Origin: Musa acuminata AAA Group
Lineage: Eukaryota; Streptophyta; Magnoliopsida; Zingiberales; Musaceae
Direction of reading: 5' to 3'
Assembly (NCBI RefSeq): GCF_036884655.1
Contig: NC_088357.1
Span: 10,517,501-10,581,500 of the forward strand
DNA length: 64,000 nucleotides
Position numbers and translations under genes: made by a program. Shown one piece after another: positions 1-10,280 of this stretch. Every line of letters begins with the position of its first letter. Position 1 is the stretch's first letter. Under the pieces are notes generated by a model, which saw only the letters and a list, made by a program, of their open reading frames with translations, did not search any database and had not been told where the DNA came from.

Positions 1-1269
1 TCTCCTCGATTCTCTCCTTGTTCAACGTCTTCACAACCATACTTACTCCTTGCTCGTATAACCATCTCAAGGAAACCTGCGAAGAGAACCAAATGAAGCT
101 AAAGTTCATCTACTCGAAAGGAGTGTTTTGATGATGGGAACAGCAATTTGCAAGAACCACCTGAGCCACAGTCTTTCCTTTTGCTTCGGCTATATCTTTG
201 AGCACTTGGGATTCCAACACCAAGTTTCTGCCCAGTGACAAGCTTTGGCCTCCTAAAGGAGAATAGGCAGTGACATGAATACCCTTTTGCTCGCAGAACT
301 CCCTCAGCTTATTCTGCTGCCACACTGGATTCAACTCCACCTACAAAACATCTTTCTTCTTCTTCACCATGTTCGTCACAAGAAAATTAAAGGTTGTCAT
401 TGGAGAGCAGAGGAAATTAGACAACCTGGTTGACAGCGGGAGGTATTCTAGCAATGTCAAGTAGCTCCACAATCTTCTTCCGCGTGAAGTTGCTGACACC
501 AATAGACTTGGTCAACCCCAGCCTCTGACACTCCTCCAGTGCTTCCCAAACTGATCTCAAATCTAATGGAAGGATGTCGTCGCTCTTTAAAGGGAAATGG
601 CATCTTCCGGGCTTCAAGCTTATTGGCCAATGTATGAGGTAGAGATCAAGATAGTCCAACTTGAGATTCCTAACACGGAAGCAACACCACAAAAAAAAAA
701 ACGATCAGATTAATCTTAGAACATAAGTCAATAATATTTTTAATAAATAAGATAAAGTTAAAAGAAAAAAGAATTTAAAATCATGTTTGACATTGTGCTA
801 TGACAAATCTCATCCAAGAAGATGTCCCAAATACGATTGGTAAGCTCTTTGTGCTGGAGTACGAAAGGATGATGAAAAATTTTTCAGTTCAAACTGGAAA
901 AGAAAAAATAGGAAGAAATATAAAAAAGACCTTTTAGAAGAAGAAAAGATCTATGATAAAATCAAAAGAGATCTTGCTACTTGGAATTCTCAAGTGGTGA
1001 ATATTTTGAGTCATTGGTGACCCTTGTTAAAACATAAAATGACATGTTGAAAATAACACAAAAGAAATAAAAAAAAATCATTATTCAATTCTAACAATTC
1101 CCCACAAAAATATAATTTTTTAAATATTATTAAATAAATATATAAATAAAAAGTACAGTTCGAACTTATACTATGCAATCAGTGAAATAATAAGGCTTAA
1201 ACTTTAGTGTATATAGTGAAGGAAATAGAATGTACTAGGTCTTGAATTACGTTTTTCTTACTCAAACTT

Positions 1270-1315
<46 letters not shown>

Positions 1316-4300
1316 AAATATCCTCACAAGATTATGCATTTATGGTTATTCATATGTATCTTGATTTATTCTTAAGAGTTTTTATATATTGTTCAAATCC
1401 CTAGTCATAATTTCTAATGATACTCTCTCTATCATCAACATATGTAGAGTTACATCTTACAAAAAAAAAATACCGCGTTAGATCTCTTTTAGAGTTAAAC
1501 TCTTATTTTTGTTGAATATCAGATTTTGATGATGAAACTAATTGATTATGTTTAGATGTTTAATTGCATTTTGAGTAATACAGGTCTACTCGATCAGGAT
1601 TAGATAGTTGACACAGGAGGAATTTAAGTTGCGCCGGAGGAGATCACATCAAGATATTGGACGGTAGAAGGCTTCGGACGTCGAGCATCGGGCCAAGGAG
1701 AGCAAAATTGCACCAAGGATATCGAGGTTGCGGAGGTCAACCGCCGATTGGGCAACAAGCCGCAAGAGAGGACGATGCGTTGAAGAATCGAACAAAGCGC
1801 CAACCAATGACGTGTTGGGCAACAGAATGTCAATTCACGTTGTAATAATTGTCTAGATCGGAGTAGAGTTTTGGCTTGTGTGTGCAAGATTAACTAAGAT
1901 AACGACGAAGGCATAAAGCGAAACAAAGTGCTGGAGTCAAGCGCGAAGGATTTGTTGCGAGTTCGAGAGTTCGACGGAAGTCCGAAGGTTCATCGGGAAT
2001 GTTGCCGAAACTAGCCGAGAATGAGTAGGGAGCTTGCTGAAGGGTTTTCGAAAGCTCGCCGGAAAGTACGTCGGAAGTTCACGGAGCTCACTGAGAAAGA
2101 TCGTAGCTTGCCGAAGAAGCTCGTCGGAACTCGCCAAGATCAAATTGTGAAGTCTAGGAGCTTGTCGGGAGTTTGCAGAATGGTTTCCGAGAGTTTATCA
2201 GAAGACCGTCGGAAGCTCGTTGGAAGAAGTCTTGACTTGCGGACTTTGTAATAGCTTAGGAAATGTCTTTAAATTCGTAGTTAGCATGTTAAATAGGGTT
2301 AGGATTAGGTGTTAATCCTATAACCCAAGTAGGGGCCAATTGGGCCCGAGTTCGGACTAGTTTGGGCCAAGTTTGGAGCCCAACCAATGAATTGAAATAG
2401 TGTAGGCGGTGGCACCGGCCAGAACCCGAGAACTGAGTGGTGGCACTACTGGACTGAGCGGTGGCATCGCCCAGAACCCGAGAGGTCGGGTGGTGGCACC
2501 GCTATTACACTGTCAATGTTAGACATTGACAGGCGGTGGCACCGCCAGCCTCGGAAACCCAAGAGAATTCAAAATTTGGAGCCCAAATTTGAATCCTCTT
2601 GGGGCCTATAAATACCACTCAATTCTCAGTAGAGAACACAACCTTTGGGAAGTTAGAAATTGAGAAAAGCTTTAGCAAAAGTCTTGTTTTCAATAGCTTA
2701 AGTGTTTACCTCCCTCTTTCTCTTTGAAAAATTTGTAAGAGTGTGAACCACTTGTAAAAAGGTTGTAAGAGGGGTATTTGTCCTTCCTCTTCAAAGTGAT
2801 TTGCTAGTGGAAGTTGGGAGCCTCATTGAAGAAGGCTCGCAAGTGGATGTAGGTCATTTTGACCGAACCACTTTAAATTGATGTGTTCCTTGAATGTGTG
2901 AGTATTTACTTTTCTGAAACCGTTATTTACATTGCAGCAAGCTTTCGGTTTTCATCTACTCAAGTTACTATCGAAACGAAATCTCCTCGTATTTACGAAT
3001 TCGGTTTCAAACTTACAAGTTTTAATCCGCTGCACTAATTCACCCCCCCTCTTAGTGCCGCTCTGATCCTAACAATTGGTATCAGAGCCCGGTATTTCTC
3101 ATTTCGGATTTACACCTGAGAGAAATGACTCTTCATGGCTTTCAAGAGGGCTTTTCGGTTGTTTGTCCACCGTTGTTTAACGGATTGGACTACACTTATT
3201 GGAAAACTCGAATGAGAGTTTTCTTGATTTCTATGAATTTGGATTTATGGAATATTGTTGAAAACGATTTTTAACTTCCCTCTAAACTGATGAACGAATG
3301 GTCGGATTTGAAGAAGAAGTATTTTTCTTTAAACGCAAAGGCTATGAATGCCTTATTTTGCGCTTTGGACAAAAATGAGTTCAATCGGATTTCTACGTGC
3401 GAAACGACTTTTGATATTTGGCGAACACTTGAAATCACGCACGATGGAACTAGTAGAGTCAAAGACTCGAAAGTTAACATTTTATTGCATGTTTTTGAGC
3501 TTTTTCGAATGCAATCAAGCGAGACTATAGGTGACATGTACACCCGTTTCACGGATGTCGTCAATAATCTAAGAGTTCTTGGTAAATCTTTTTCGAATTT
3601 TGATCTCATAAGCAAGATCTTAAGATCCCTTCCAAAAATTTAGGATCCTAAAATAACCACAAACAAGAGACAAAAAATTTAAATGATTTTCCATTAGAAG
3701 AATTAATCGGGTCATTAATGACCTATGAAATGACACTTTTGGAACATTTTGAACCTGATGAACACTTGAACCACCTTCTAAAGAACAGGAAGGATTTGGA
3801 ACTCCGGACAAATGAATACCACTTGAGCAATGACTCAAGTGATGAGGACAATGATGAATTTGAACTTCGAACACTAAATCTTAATAAGTTCATTAAACAA
3901 AAATCTAAAATAAACAATGAACCTGAACGGAGGAAGAGGCCAAAGAAGAGGAAGGCACCCAAGGATGAATCAAGAACTTCCAAAGGTGAAACGACGAATT
4001 GGGCTTTGACGGGCTTCGACTACAAGGTAAGTAACTCAACTCTCTTGAATTATTTTGAAATCACTTGATGTTTTCCATGATGCATTTTCTCTTTTTTTTT
4101 AATAATTATTTTTCTTAAAAATTGTATGTTTTATGTTAATAGAATAAAATATTAGATTTAAATAATCATATATATGTGTTTGAGAAGCAATAACGTGTAT
4201 TTTGATAATTTCCATATTGACTTTCAATGACGATGCATGGTTTTTATATGGAAGGCTTGATGATTTTTTTTATGAACTTTGTCTTTGGTTTTCAAACATG

Positions 4301-7300
4301 ATGTATGTTTTTGACATAAGAACAAAACTTGAGCATGCTAATATAAAGTCAATCACATAAATTAAAATTAAAGAAGTTTTAGTTATCTATAAGAATCATT
4401 CAAAATTATGTTCAATGAAACCATTGTATAATGATGTAATGAAAATATTAAATGTTTTGATACCATGATTGACAATTTTATGCATGAGATTTTAAAAGTT
4501 ATCTGTATCATGCATGAAAAATGAAAGCTATAGTTTTGAAATTGTGCATGTTCGAATTTGAAAATATGATGATGCATAATGATGAAATTGTGTAATGAAA
4601 ATATTAAACATTTTGAAATCATGTTTTAGTATCATGCATAATGATCATGCTTAATAAATTTTGAAATTATGCATGATGAATCTTGTGATTTATGGATTAT
4701 TAATTTTTACCATAATGAAAGTGCCTTATTAATCTTTGTTGTAATAAATCTTACACTTTCGGTTTTAAACATGATATATGTTTTTATTTGGTATAAGTGA
4801 AATAAAATCATATGAATTGAAACAACTAAAAAGGGGAAAATATTTTTTCCTTGAAAAATTATTTTTCTCTATCCTATTGATCTTGATGTTTATTATGATA
4901 AATCTATGTATACCATTTTGAATCTCTTGAAAGTAATGTTGAGATTTTGATGAATTTGACGATTTGAATTTGAATGAGTTTGTATTCAAATTATGATCTT
5001 GATTTCTTGGATTTACTACTTGAGATTTTTTTTTGGCAGGATGCAATTTGACAGATTAATACCATGATGATTTGAAATGTTTATGATTTGGAATGATGCA
5101 TATGTTTTTTTATTATGATGATGTATGTGATGTATTGCATATGATGTGTATCATGAATGCTTTAAATAATAAATGTTTGGTACCAACAATCATGAAGTGA
5201 TAAATACTTAAAAATGTTGATTTAATGTTCGGTATCATGAATACTTTATTATCATACATAAAAATAGTGATAAATATTTTAAAAATAAATGTTTGTATCA
5301 TGTTAGATGATTTTATATTTTGTGCATGATGAGTTATAGTGATGATTGAAACAATGATTGAAATAATACGAATGATGATTTGGAATCATGCATATAATGA
5401 TGAGTTTATATGTTTTAAAAATATATATGATGATTTGGTATTATGTATACAATACTTTAACGTATGATAATGATGCACGCAATAATGAAATATTTATGAT
5501 AAAATTATTATTTTGATATTCATGACTTGAATCTTCCTTTCCTTTTGCCGATGACAAAGGCGGAGAAAGAGTTGCTAATGTGCTATCTTGAATTGATGTA
5601 AAGGGTCATCTCAAAAAGAAATTAGCTAGCTTACATAAGTCAAGAAAATGCAAAAACTTGCTTACTTTCTTGCACATCTAAAGAGAAGATGCAAATATAA
5701 CACTTGCCAAATTGTTTGCTTGCCTCATGTAAAACATTGTCCCTTGCTAGGTTGGCATTTTGCTAAGGAAGCAAAAATGACACTTCTCAAAAGAGAAGAA
5801 AGAGCTTGCTTTCTTGAACATCTTTAATTTGCTAGCTAGCATAATGTACAATTTGCTATCTTGAACATTACAAAGAAATGCTATCATGCACATCGCAAAG
5901 AAAAGCAAATATGCTAACTTGCAAATCTTTAAATTTGCTAGCTTGTATGTAGTAAAACTTGTATATCGTAAAAATTTCTAGCTTGTAGAGAAGCAAACAA
6001 TTGCTATCTCAAGAAAAAAAAAAATGCTAAACTTGCACATCTTTAATTGCTACATTGCATGATGATAAAACTTGATATTATATTTTTTTCATACAATGTA
6101 TTGAATTTTTTATCTCTAAACACTTGATACTTGGAATATTTTAAAATGTGATCTTGATAAGAATGTTTCAAGTTGCTCTTTGTGCTATATCTTTTCAAAT
6201 GAATCATGAGCCTTGATATCATATATTTCATAATATAGAAATAACAAGATTTCTTTGCCTTGTATGCCTTATGTGATGATTGTACATCAATTTGCTTTAT
6301 TATGAATTATATGAATCTTGATCGTGAACTTGTTAAGAAGAATTTTAATGAACCATGAATCATATCTTTGGTATTCAAGAATTGATCCTTATTGATATAT
6401 TTCATGAATTCTTTGCATATTTAGCTTGTTGAATGGTTGAATTTTTTAGCCATTGAGTCCTCCCTTTCTTTTTGACTTTGATAAAGGGGGAGAAGGTTTT
6501 GCTAGCTTGTGCATTGAAAATGAAAGTAAACTTCCTAGCATGCTAAGGAAATAAAACTTGCAAGCTTGCACTTCTCAAAAAGAGAAAAAGATCTTGCCTA
6601 TCCAAAGAAGCAAAAAGTGCAAAACTTAGAAAACTTGCAACAAAATTGTTCTTGCCATGCTTTGTATCAAAAATAGGTTGATATCCTTAAAAGCATCACA
6701 TTAAATTTTTTAGTGTATTGCAATGTATCACATGTATCACAAATTGAAATTTTTGAGACTATTATCATATCATGTTTAACAATTGATATCTTTCATTGAT
6801 ATGATAAATTATCATCTCACGATGTATCGCATAATGATATCATGATTTGCGATTGTATCATGTGATCCTGTGAATTTTCACATTGATATCCTTTATGAAA
6901 TGATTTCTTTGCATTATTGTCTTGTATGCATCATGTGATGATTGAAATATTGATTGATGCAAAGTTGATGTAAAAGTCTAAATCATTGGATCCTCTCCTT
7001 CTTTCTGACATTGACAAAGGGGGAGAAAGTTATTGCTAGCTTGCACACTTGAATGAAGAATTTGCTAGCTCGATCATTGTAATGAAGAAATTTGCTATAT
7101 CAAACATCATAAATATTGTTACTTGCAAAGAAAAGCAAAGTGCAATCTTGCACAAAAATTCAAGTGTTGAATTGTCATGATTGAACTTAAGAATCTTGCT
7201 ATGCTTTTGTGCTTATATGTTGTGATGAAAATCTAGCTTCATGTTGCAAAAACTTGCATATCTTTTAAAATAGCTAGAGCTACTTCTCCTTTTTGTTGAT

Positions 7301-8883
7301 GACATAGGAGAAAAAGTATATTGATGACTTCATGCATTGAATTAAATATTATATATATATTTGCATTTTGAGTAATGCAGGTCTACTCGATCAGGATTAG
7401 ACACTTGACACAGGAGGAATTGACGTTGCGCCGGAGGAGATCACATCAAGATATTGGACGACAGAAGGCTTCGGACGGCAAGCATCGGGCCAAGGAGAGC
7501 GGAATTGCGCCAAGGATATCGAGGTTGCGGAGGTCAACCGCCGATTGGACAACGAGCCGCAAGAGAGGACGATGCGTTGAAGAATCGAACGAAGCGCAAA
7601 CCAATGACGTGTCGGGCAACAGAATGTCAATTCGCATTGTAATAATTGTCTAGATCGGAGTAGAGTTTTGGCTTGTGTGTGCAGGATTAACTACAATAAC
7701 GACGAAGACATAAAGCGAAACAAAGTGCTGGAGTCAAGCGCGAAGGACTTGTTGCGAGTTCGAGAGTTCGATGGAAGTCCGAAGGTTCGTCGGGAATGTT
7801 GCCGGAACTAGCCGAGAATGAGTAGGGAGCTTGCCTTCGAAAGCTCGTCGGAAGGTACGTCGGAAGTTCGCGGAGCTCACCGAGAAAGATCGTAGCTTGC
7901 CGAAGAAGCTCATCGGAACTCGCCAAGATCAAATCGTGAAGTCTAGGAGCTTGCTGGGAGTTCGCAGAATGGTTTCCGAGAGTTTATCAGAAGACCGCCG
8001 GAAGTTCACCGAAAGCTCGCCGGAAGAAGTTTTGACTTGCGGAGTTTGTAATAGCTTAGGAAATGTCTTTAAATTAGTAGTTAGCACGTTAATTAGGGTT
8101 AGGATTAGGTATTAATCCTATAACCCAAGTAGGGGCCAATTGAGCCCGAGTTCGGACTGGTTTGGGCCAAGTTTGGAGCCCAACCAGTGAGTTGAAATAG
8201 TGTAGGCAGTAGCACCGCCCAGAACCCGAGAACTGAGTGGTGGCACCGCTGGACTGAGCGGTGGCACTACCCAGAACCCGAGAGGTCGGGCGGTGGCACC
8301 GCCAGTACACTGTCAATGTCAGACACTAATAGGCGGTGGCACCGCCAGCCTCGGAAACCCAAGAGAATTCAAAATTTGGAGCCCAAATTTGAATCCTCTT
8401 GGGGCCTATAAATACCCCTAAATTCTCAGCAGAGAACACAACCTTTGAGAAGTTAGAAATTGAGAAAAACTTTAGCAAAAGTCTTGTTTTCAATAGCTTA
8501 AGTGTTCATCTCCCTCTTTCTCTTTAAAAAATTTGTAAAAGTGTGAACCACTTGTAAAAAAATTGTAAGAGGGGGTATTTGTCCTTCCCCTTCAAAGTGA
8601 TTTGCTAGTGAAAGTTGGGAGCCTCATTGAAGAAGACTTCGCAAGTGGATGTAGGTCATTTTGATCGAACCACTTTAAATTGATATGTTCCTTGAATATG
8701 TGAGTATTTACTTTTCTGAAACCGTTATTTACATTGCAGCAAGCTTTCGGGTTTTATCTACTCAAGTCTCCTTGTATTTACGAATTCGATTTCAAACTTA
8801 CAAGTTTTAATCCGCTCTTAGTGCCGCTCTGATCCTAACAATTTTACCTCTACATAACAGTAAAAAACATTAAGAGTTTTACT

Positions 8884-8939
<56 letters not shown>

Positions 8940-10280
8940 TAATTTTTCAATATGTTTCTTGATCGACTAAGCAGCTTATTATTATCAAATTGAATGTTCT
9001 TCAAGAGATCTCTTATCATATAGGTTGGATTTCATCACTAAAATACCCATTGTAAGCCAATGCCAACATATCCCCTCGATAATATTAGGACAATAGTTCT
9101 TTTATTTATATCTTTATAAATACTATGGTGATATATTATATAGTCATCTCAAAATTTTCTCTCTCAACGTGCACAAATGACCTCTCAGTAATATTTATCA
9201 ATAAAATTAAATCCGAAAAGTTAATGGATATCATCATCATGATCTCCGATCTAAAACACATGGACTAGAAATGATTAATACCATAAATGAATGTTAATTA
9301 CCACGACATCTAATGGAGAAATAAGCCATTCGATAACTTTAGCTTGATTAAAAAAATAATGAGATTAAATAAAACCATGATCAAGAACATAAAGTACAAG
9401 GAAGACGAGGAAATGATAAATACTATCATTTATCAAAGTAGATGTACGCACACTGTATGATTTTTGTAAAATTTTAATAATCAACCAATAAAACAAAACC
9501 AAGAGCAATCATAAGAGGAATAATGATAAACAATCAAATGATTCTTTAATCAAAATCCATGAAGATTTCGTCCTCAATTATTTTGTTTATAGCGTCCATT
9601 GGAAAAAAAAAATTGTCACAGGACAAGTTTTCCTCTTTTAACTTAACCAGAAATAAATAATTCTATTTATTTATTATCATTATTTAATATCTGTTTATAC
9701 CAAATGTAAAAACTGAAAAGATTCAGATGAAACTGCAGAAGTTATTTTTAATAATCAAGATGAGATGTAAAAAAAAAACACATAAATTAAATTGGAATCA
9801 TGATTGTTAGGGTAAAAACTCGACAATTAATCCATAAATTCATTAGCCTTTAGGTATAATCTCTTCTCTCGCAGATAATTTTGGTAGAAATGGCACATAA
9901 TTATAATTATAGACTGTGAGAGAGAAGGAGCCTCTTCACCTGAGGCTCTGGCGGATGGCGGGAAGGACCAGGTCGTGGTGAGCGTCGCTGCACCAGAGCT
10001 TGGAGGTGATGAAGAGCTCAGCGCGAGAGCTGATGAGGCCGGCCTGCAAGGCCTCGGCGACAGCTTCCCCGAGAGCTTCCTCGGATAGGTAGAGCGTGGC
10101 GGTGTCGAAGTGGCGGTACCCGAGTTCGATGGCTTGGAGTATGGCGAGCTTCAACTTCGCGCGTTGGTCGGGCGTGAATGGTAAGACCCCCGTGCCCATG
10201 CCCAGCACGGGGATCGACCGGCGGTCGCTGCCGGAGGAGGCCGGAGAGGAGCAGCTCAGCCCGACTTCCGGAATACTCAT
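1..10280 (-). CDS. Aldo-keto reductase, codeinone reductase / DMAS-like (partial at left edge)
   Basis: Exons on the minus strand are 10280-9940, 669-426, 340-161 and 76-1; the last runs off the window. All borders are GT-AG and the phases join exactly. About 280 residues are visible; the family usually has about 320, so the C-terminal end with part of the NADPH-binding region is missing. The catalytic tetrad of the family is present: Asp59 in HFDTA, Tyr64, Lys94 in ITSKLW and His127 in YLIHWP. Other family marks are GVSNF, AVNQVELNP and AYSPLGG. Members are cytosolic NADPH-dependent carbonyl reductases; relatives include codeinone reductase, deoxymugineic acid synthase and D-galacturonate reductase, and the substrate cannot be told from sequence. 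Intron 1 (670-9939) is 9270 bp because a 7.3-kb LTR element sits in it. The reading frame is intact, so the gene may be active if the long intron is spliced. Confidence 0.92.
1273..1311. repeat. (TA)n microsatellite
   Basis: Perfect TA run in AKR intron 1, left of the LTR element. Confidence 0.9.
1510..3074 (+). repeat. 5' LTR
   Basis: Left LTR of 1565 bp with TG...CA ends. A TATA box (TATAAATA, 2607-2614) probably marks the U3/R border. Upstream of it are a degenerate array of TCGYCGGAAG-like motifs (about 1965-2245) and several near-palindromic GGTGGCACC boxes (2404-2545). A 10-bp perfect inverted repeat with a 3-base loop lies at 2510-2532. The pyrimidine run at 3044-3052 and the end CTAACA lead straight into the primer-binding site. 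Short open frames here also occur in the right LTR and are not taken as genes. Confidence 0.92.
3077..3088 (+). other. Primer-binding site, tRNA-iMet type
   Basis: TGGTATCAGAGC lies two bases after the 5' LTR end. It matches the usual plant Copia primer site, complementary to the 3' end of initiator tRNA-Met, and fixes the element's orientation as plus. Confidence 0.88.
3125..4068 (+). pseudogene. Broken gag of the LTR element
   Basis: Starting at ATG 3125, the frame has the Copia gag N-terminus (a PPLFNG...YW...R pattern) and then the UBN2-type gag core, with stretches such as NAKAMNAL and CETTFDIW. It is broken at least three times: an in-frame TAA near 3272, a TAG near 3641 where relatives usually have Trp, and a frame change near 3650-3670. 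After that the frame runs to 4068 with an acidic stretch and a lysine/arginine-rich stretch. No CCHC zinc knuckle is visible before the end. The product cannot be made as one protein. A possible splice donor (GTAAGT) lies near 4026; its use is unknown. Confidence 0.8.
5533..7340 (+). repeat. Four polypurine-tract-like modules in the element's 3' interior
   Basis: Four diverged copies share a pyrimidine stretch, then TTTGAYRWTGAYAAAGG, then a purine run (GGGGGAGAAAG type): 5533-5580, 6459-6514, 6991-7055 and 7281-7340. The middle two are followed by TTGCTAGCTTG. The last copy lies just upstream of the 3' LTR, where the true polypurine tract should be, but its purine run is weakened (AGGAGAAAAAG). 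The earlier copies look like duplicated or leftover priming sites. Confidence 0.7.
7315..8840 (+). repeat. 3' LTR
   Basis: Right LTR, clearly alignable to the left one from 7363 (TTGCATTTTGAGTAAT) to the end at 8840. The first 50 or so bases are diverged, so the left border is approximate. It keeps the TATA box (8407-8414) and the GGTGGCACC boxes. Relative to the left LTR it has lost about 10 bp near 7834 and the C-rich stretch before the 3' end. The hairpin that is perfect in the left LTR is degraded here. Confidence 0.85.
8846..9935. other. Rest of AKR intron 1, no gene seen
   Basis: AT-rich intron sequence to the right of the element, including a long (TA)n tract at about 8886-8935. No coding pattern or further mobile element was recognised. 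The corresponding left part (670-1504) is also AT-rich, with a (TA)n tract at 1273-1311. Confidence 0.6.
8886..8935. repeat. (TA)n microsatellite
   Basis: TA run shortly to the right of the LTR element's target duplication. Confidence 0.9.

Larger units (their letters stand above)
1510..8840 (+). mobile_element. LTR retrotransposon, Copia-like, gag-only (non-autonomous), in AKR intron 1
   Basis: The element starts TGTTG and ends CTAACA, and is flanked by the 5-bp direct repeat ATTTT (1505-1509 and 8841-8845). It has two long terminal repeats (1510-3074 and about 7315-8840), a primer-binding site just after the left LTR and a broken gag frame. I find no protease, integrase, reverse transcriptase or RNase H in the 4.2-kb interior, so it would depend on proteins from a related element. 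The interior beyond gag (about 4070-7310) is AT-rich, with many short ATGATG/CATGCAT and TTGCTAGCTTG motifs. The gag type and tRNA-Met-type primer site point to the Copia superfamily, probably a SIRE/Maximus-like lineage, which is an inference. The LTRs differ by many substitutions and small indels, so the insertion is not very recent. It lies opposite in sense to the host gene. Confidence 0.93.

Noticed and set aside
1624..2251. Small frames in the LTRs on both strands (also at 7397-8316 and 35694-36508)
   Set aside because: They arise from the repeated TCGYCGGAAG and GGTGGCACC motifs and show no domain; the frames differ between LTR copies.
3723..3983. Ser-rich minus-strand frame
   Set aside because: It is antisense to the gag remnant.
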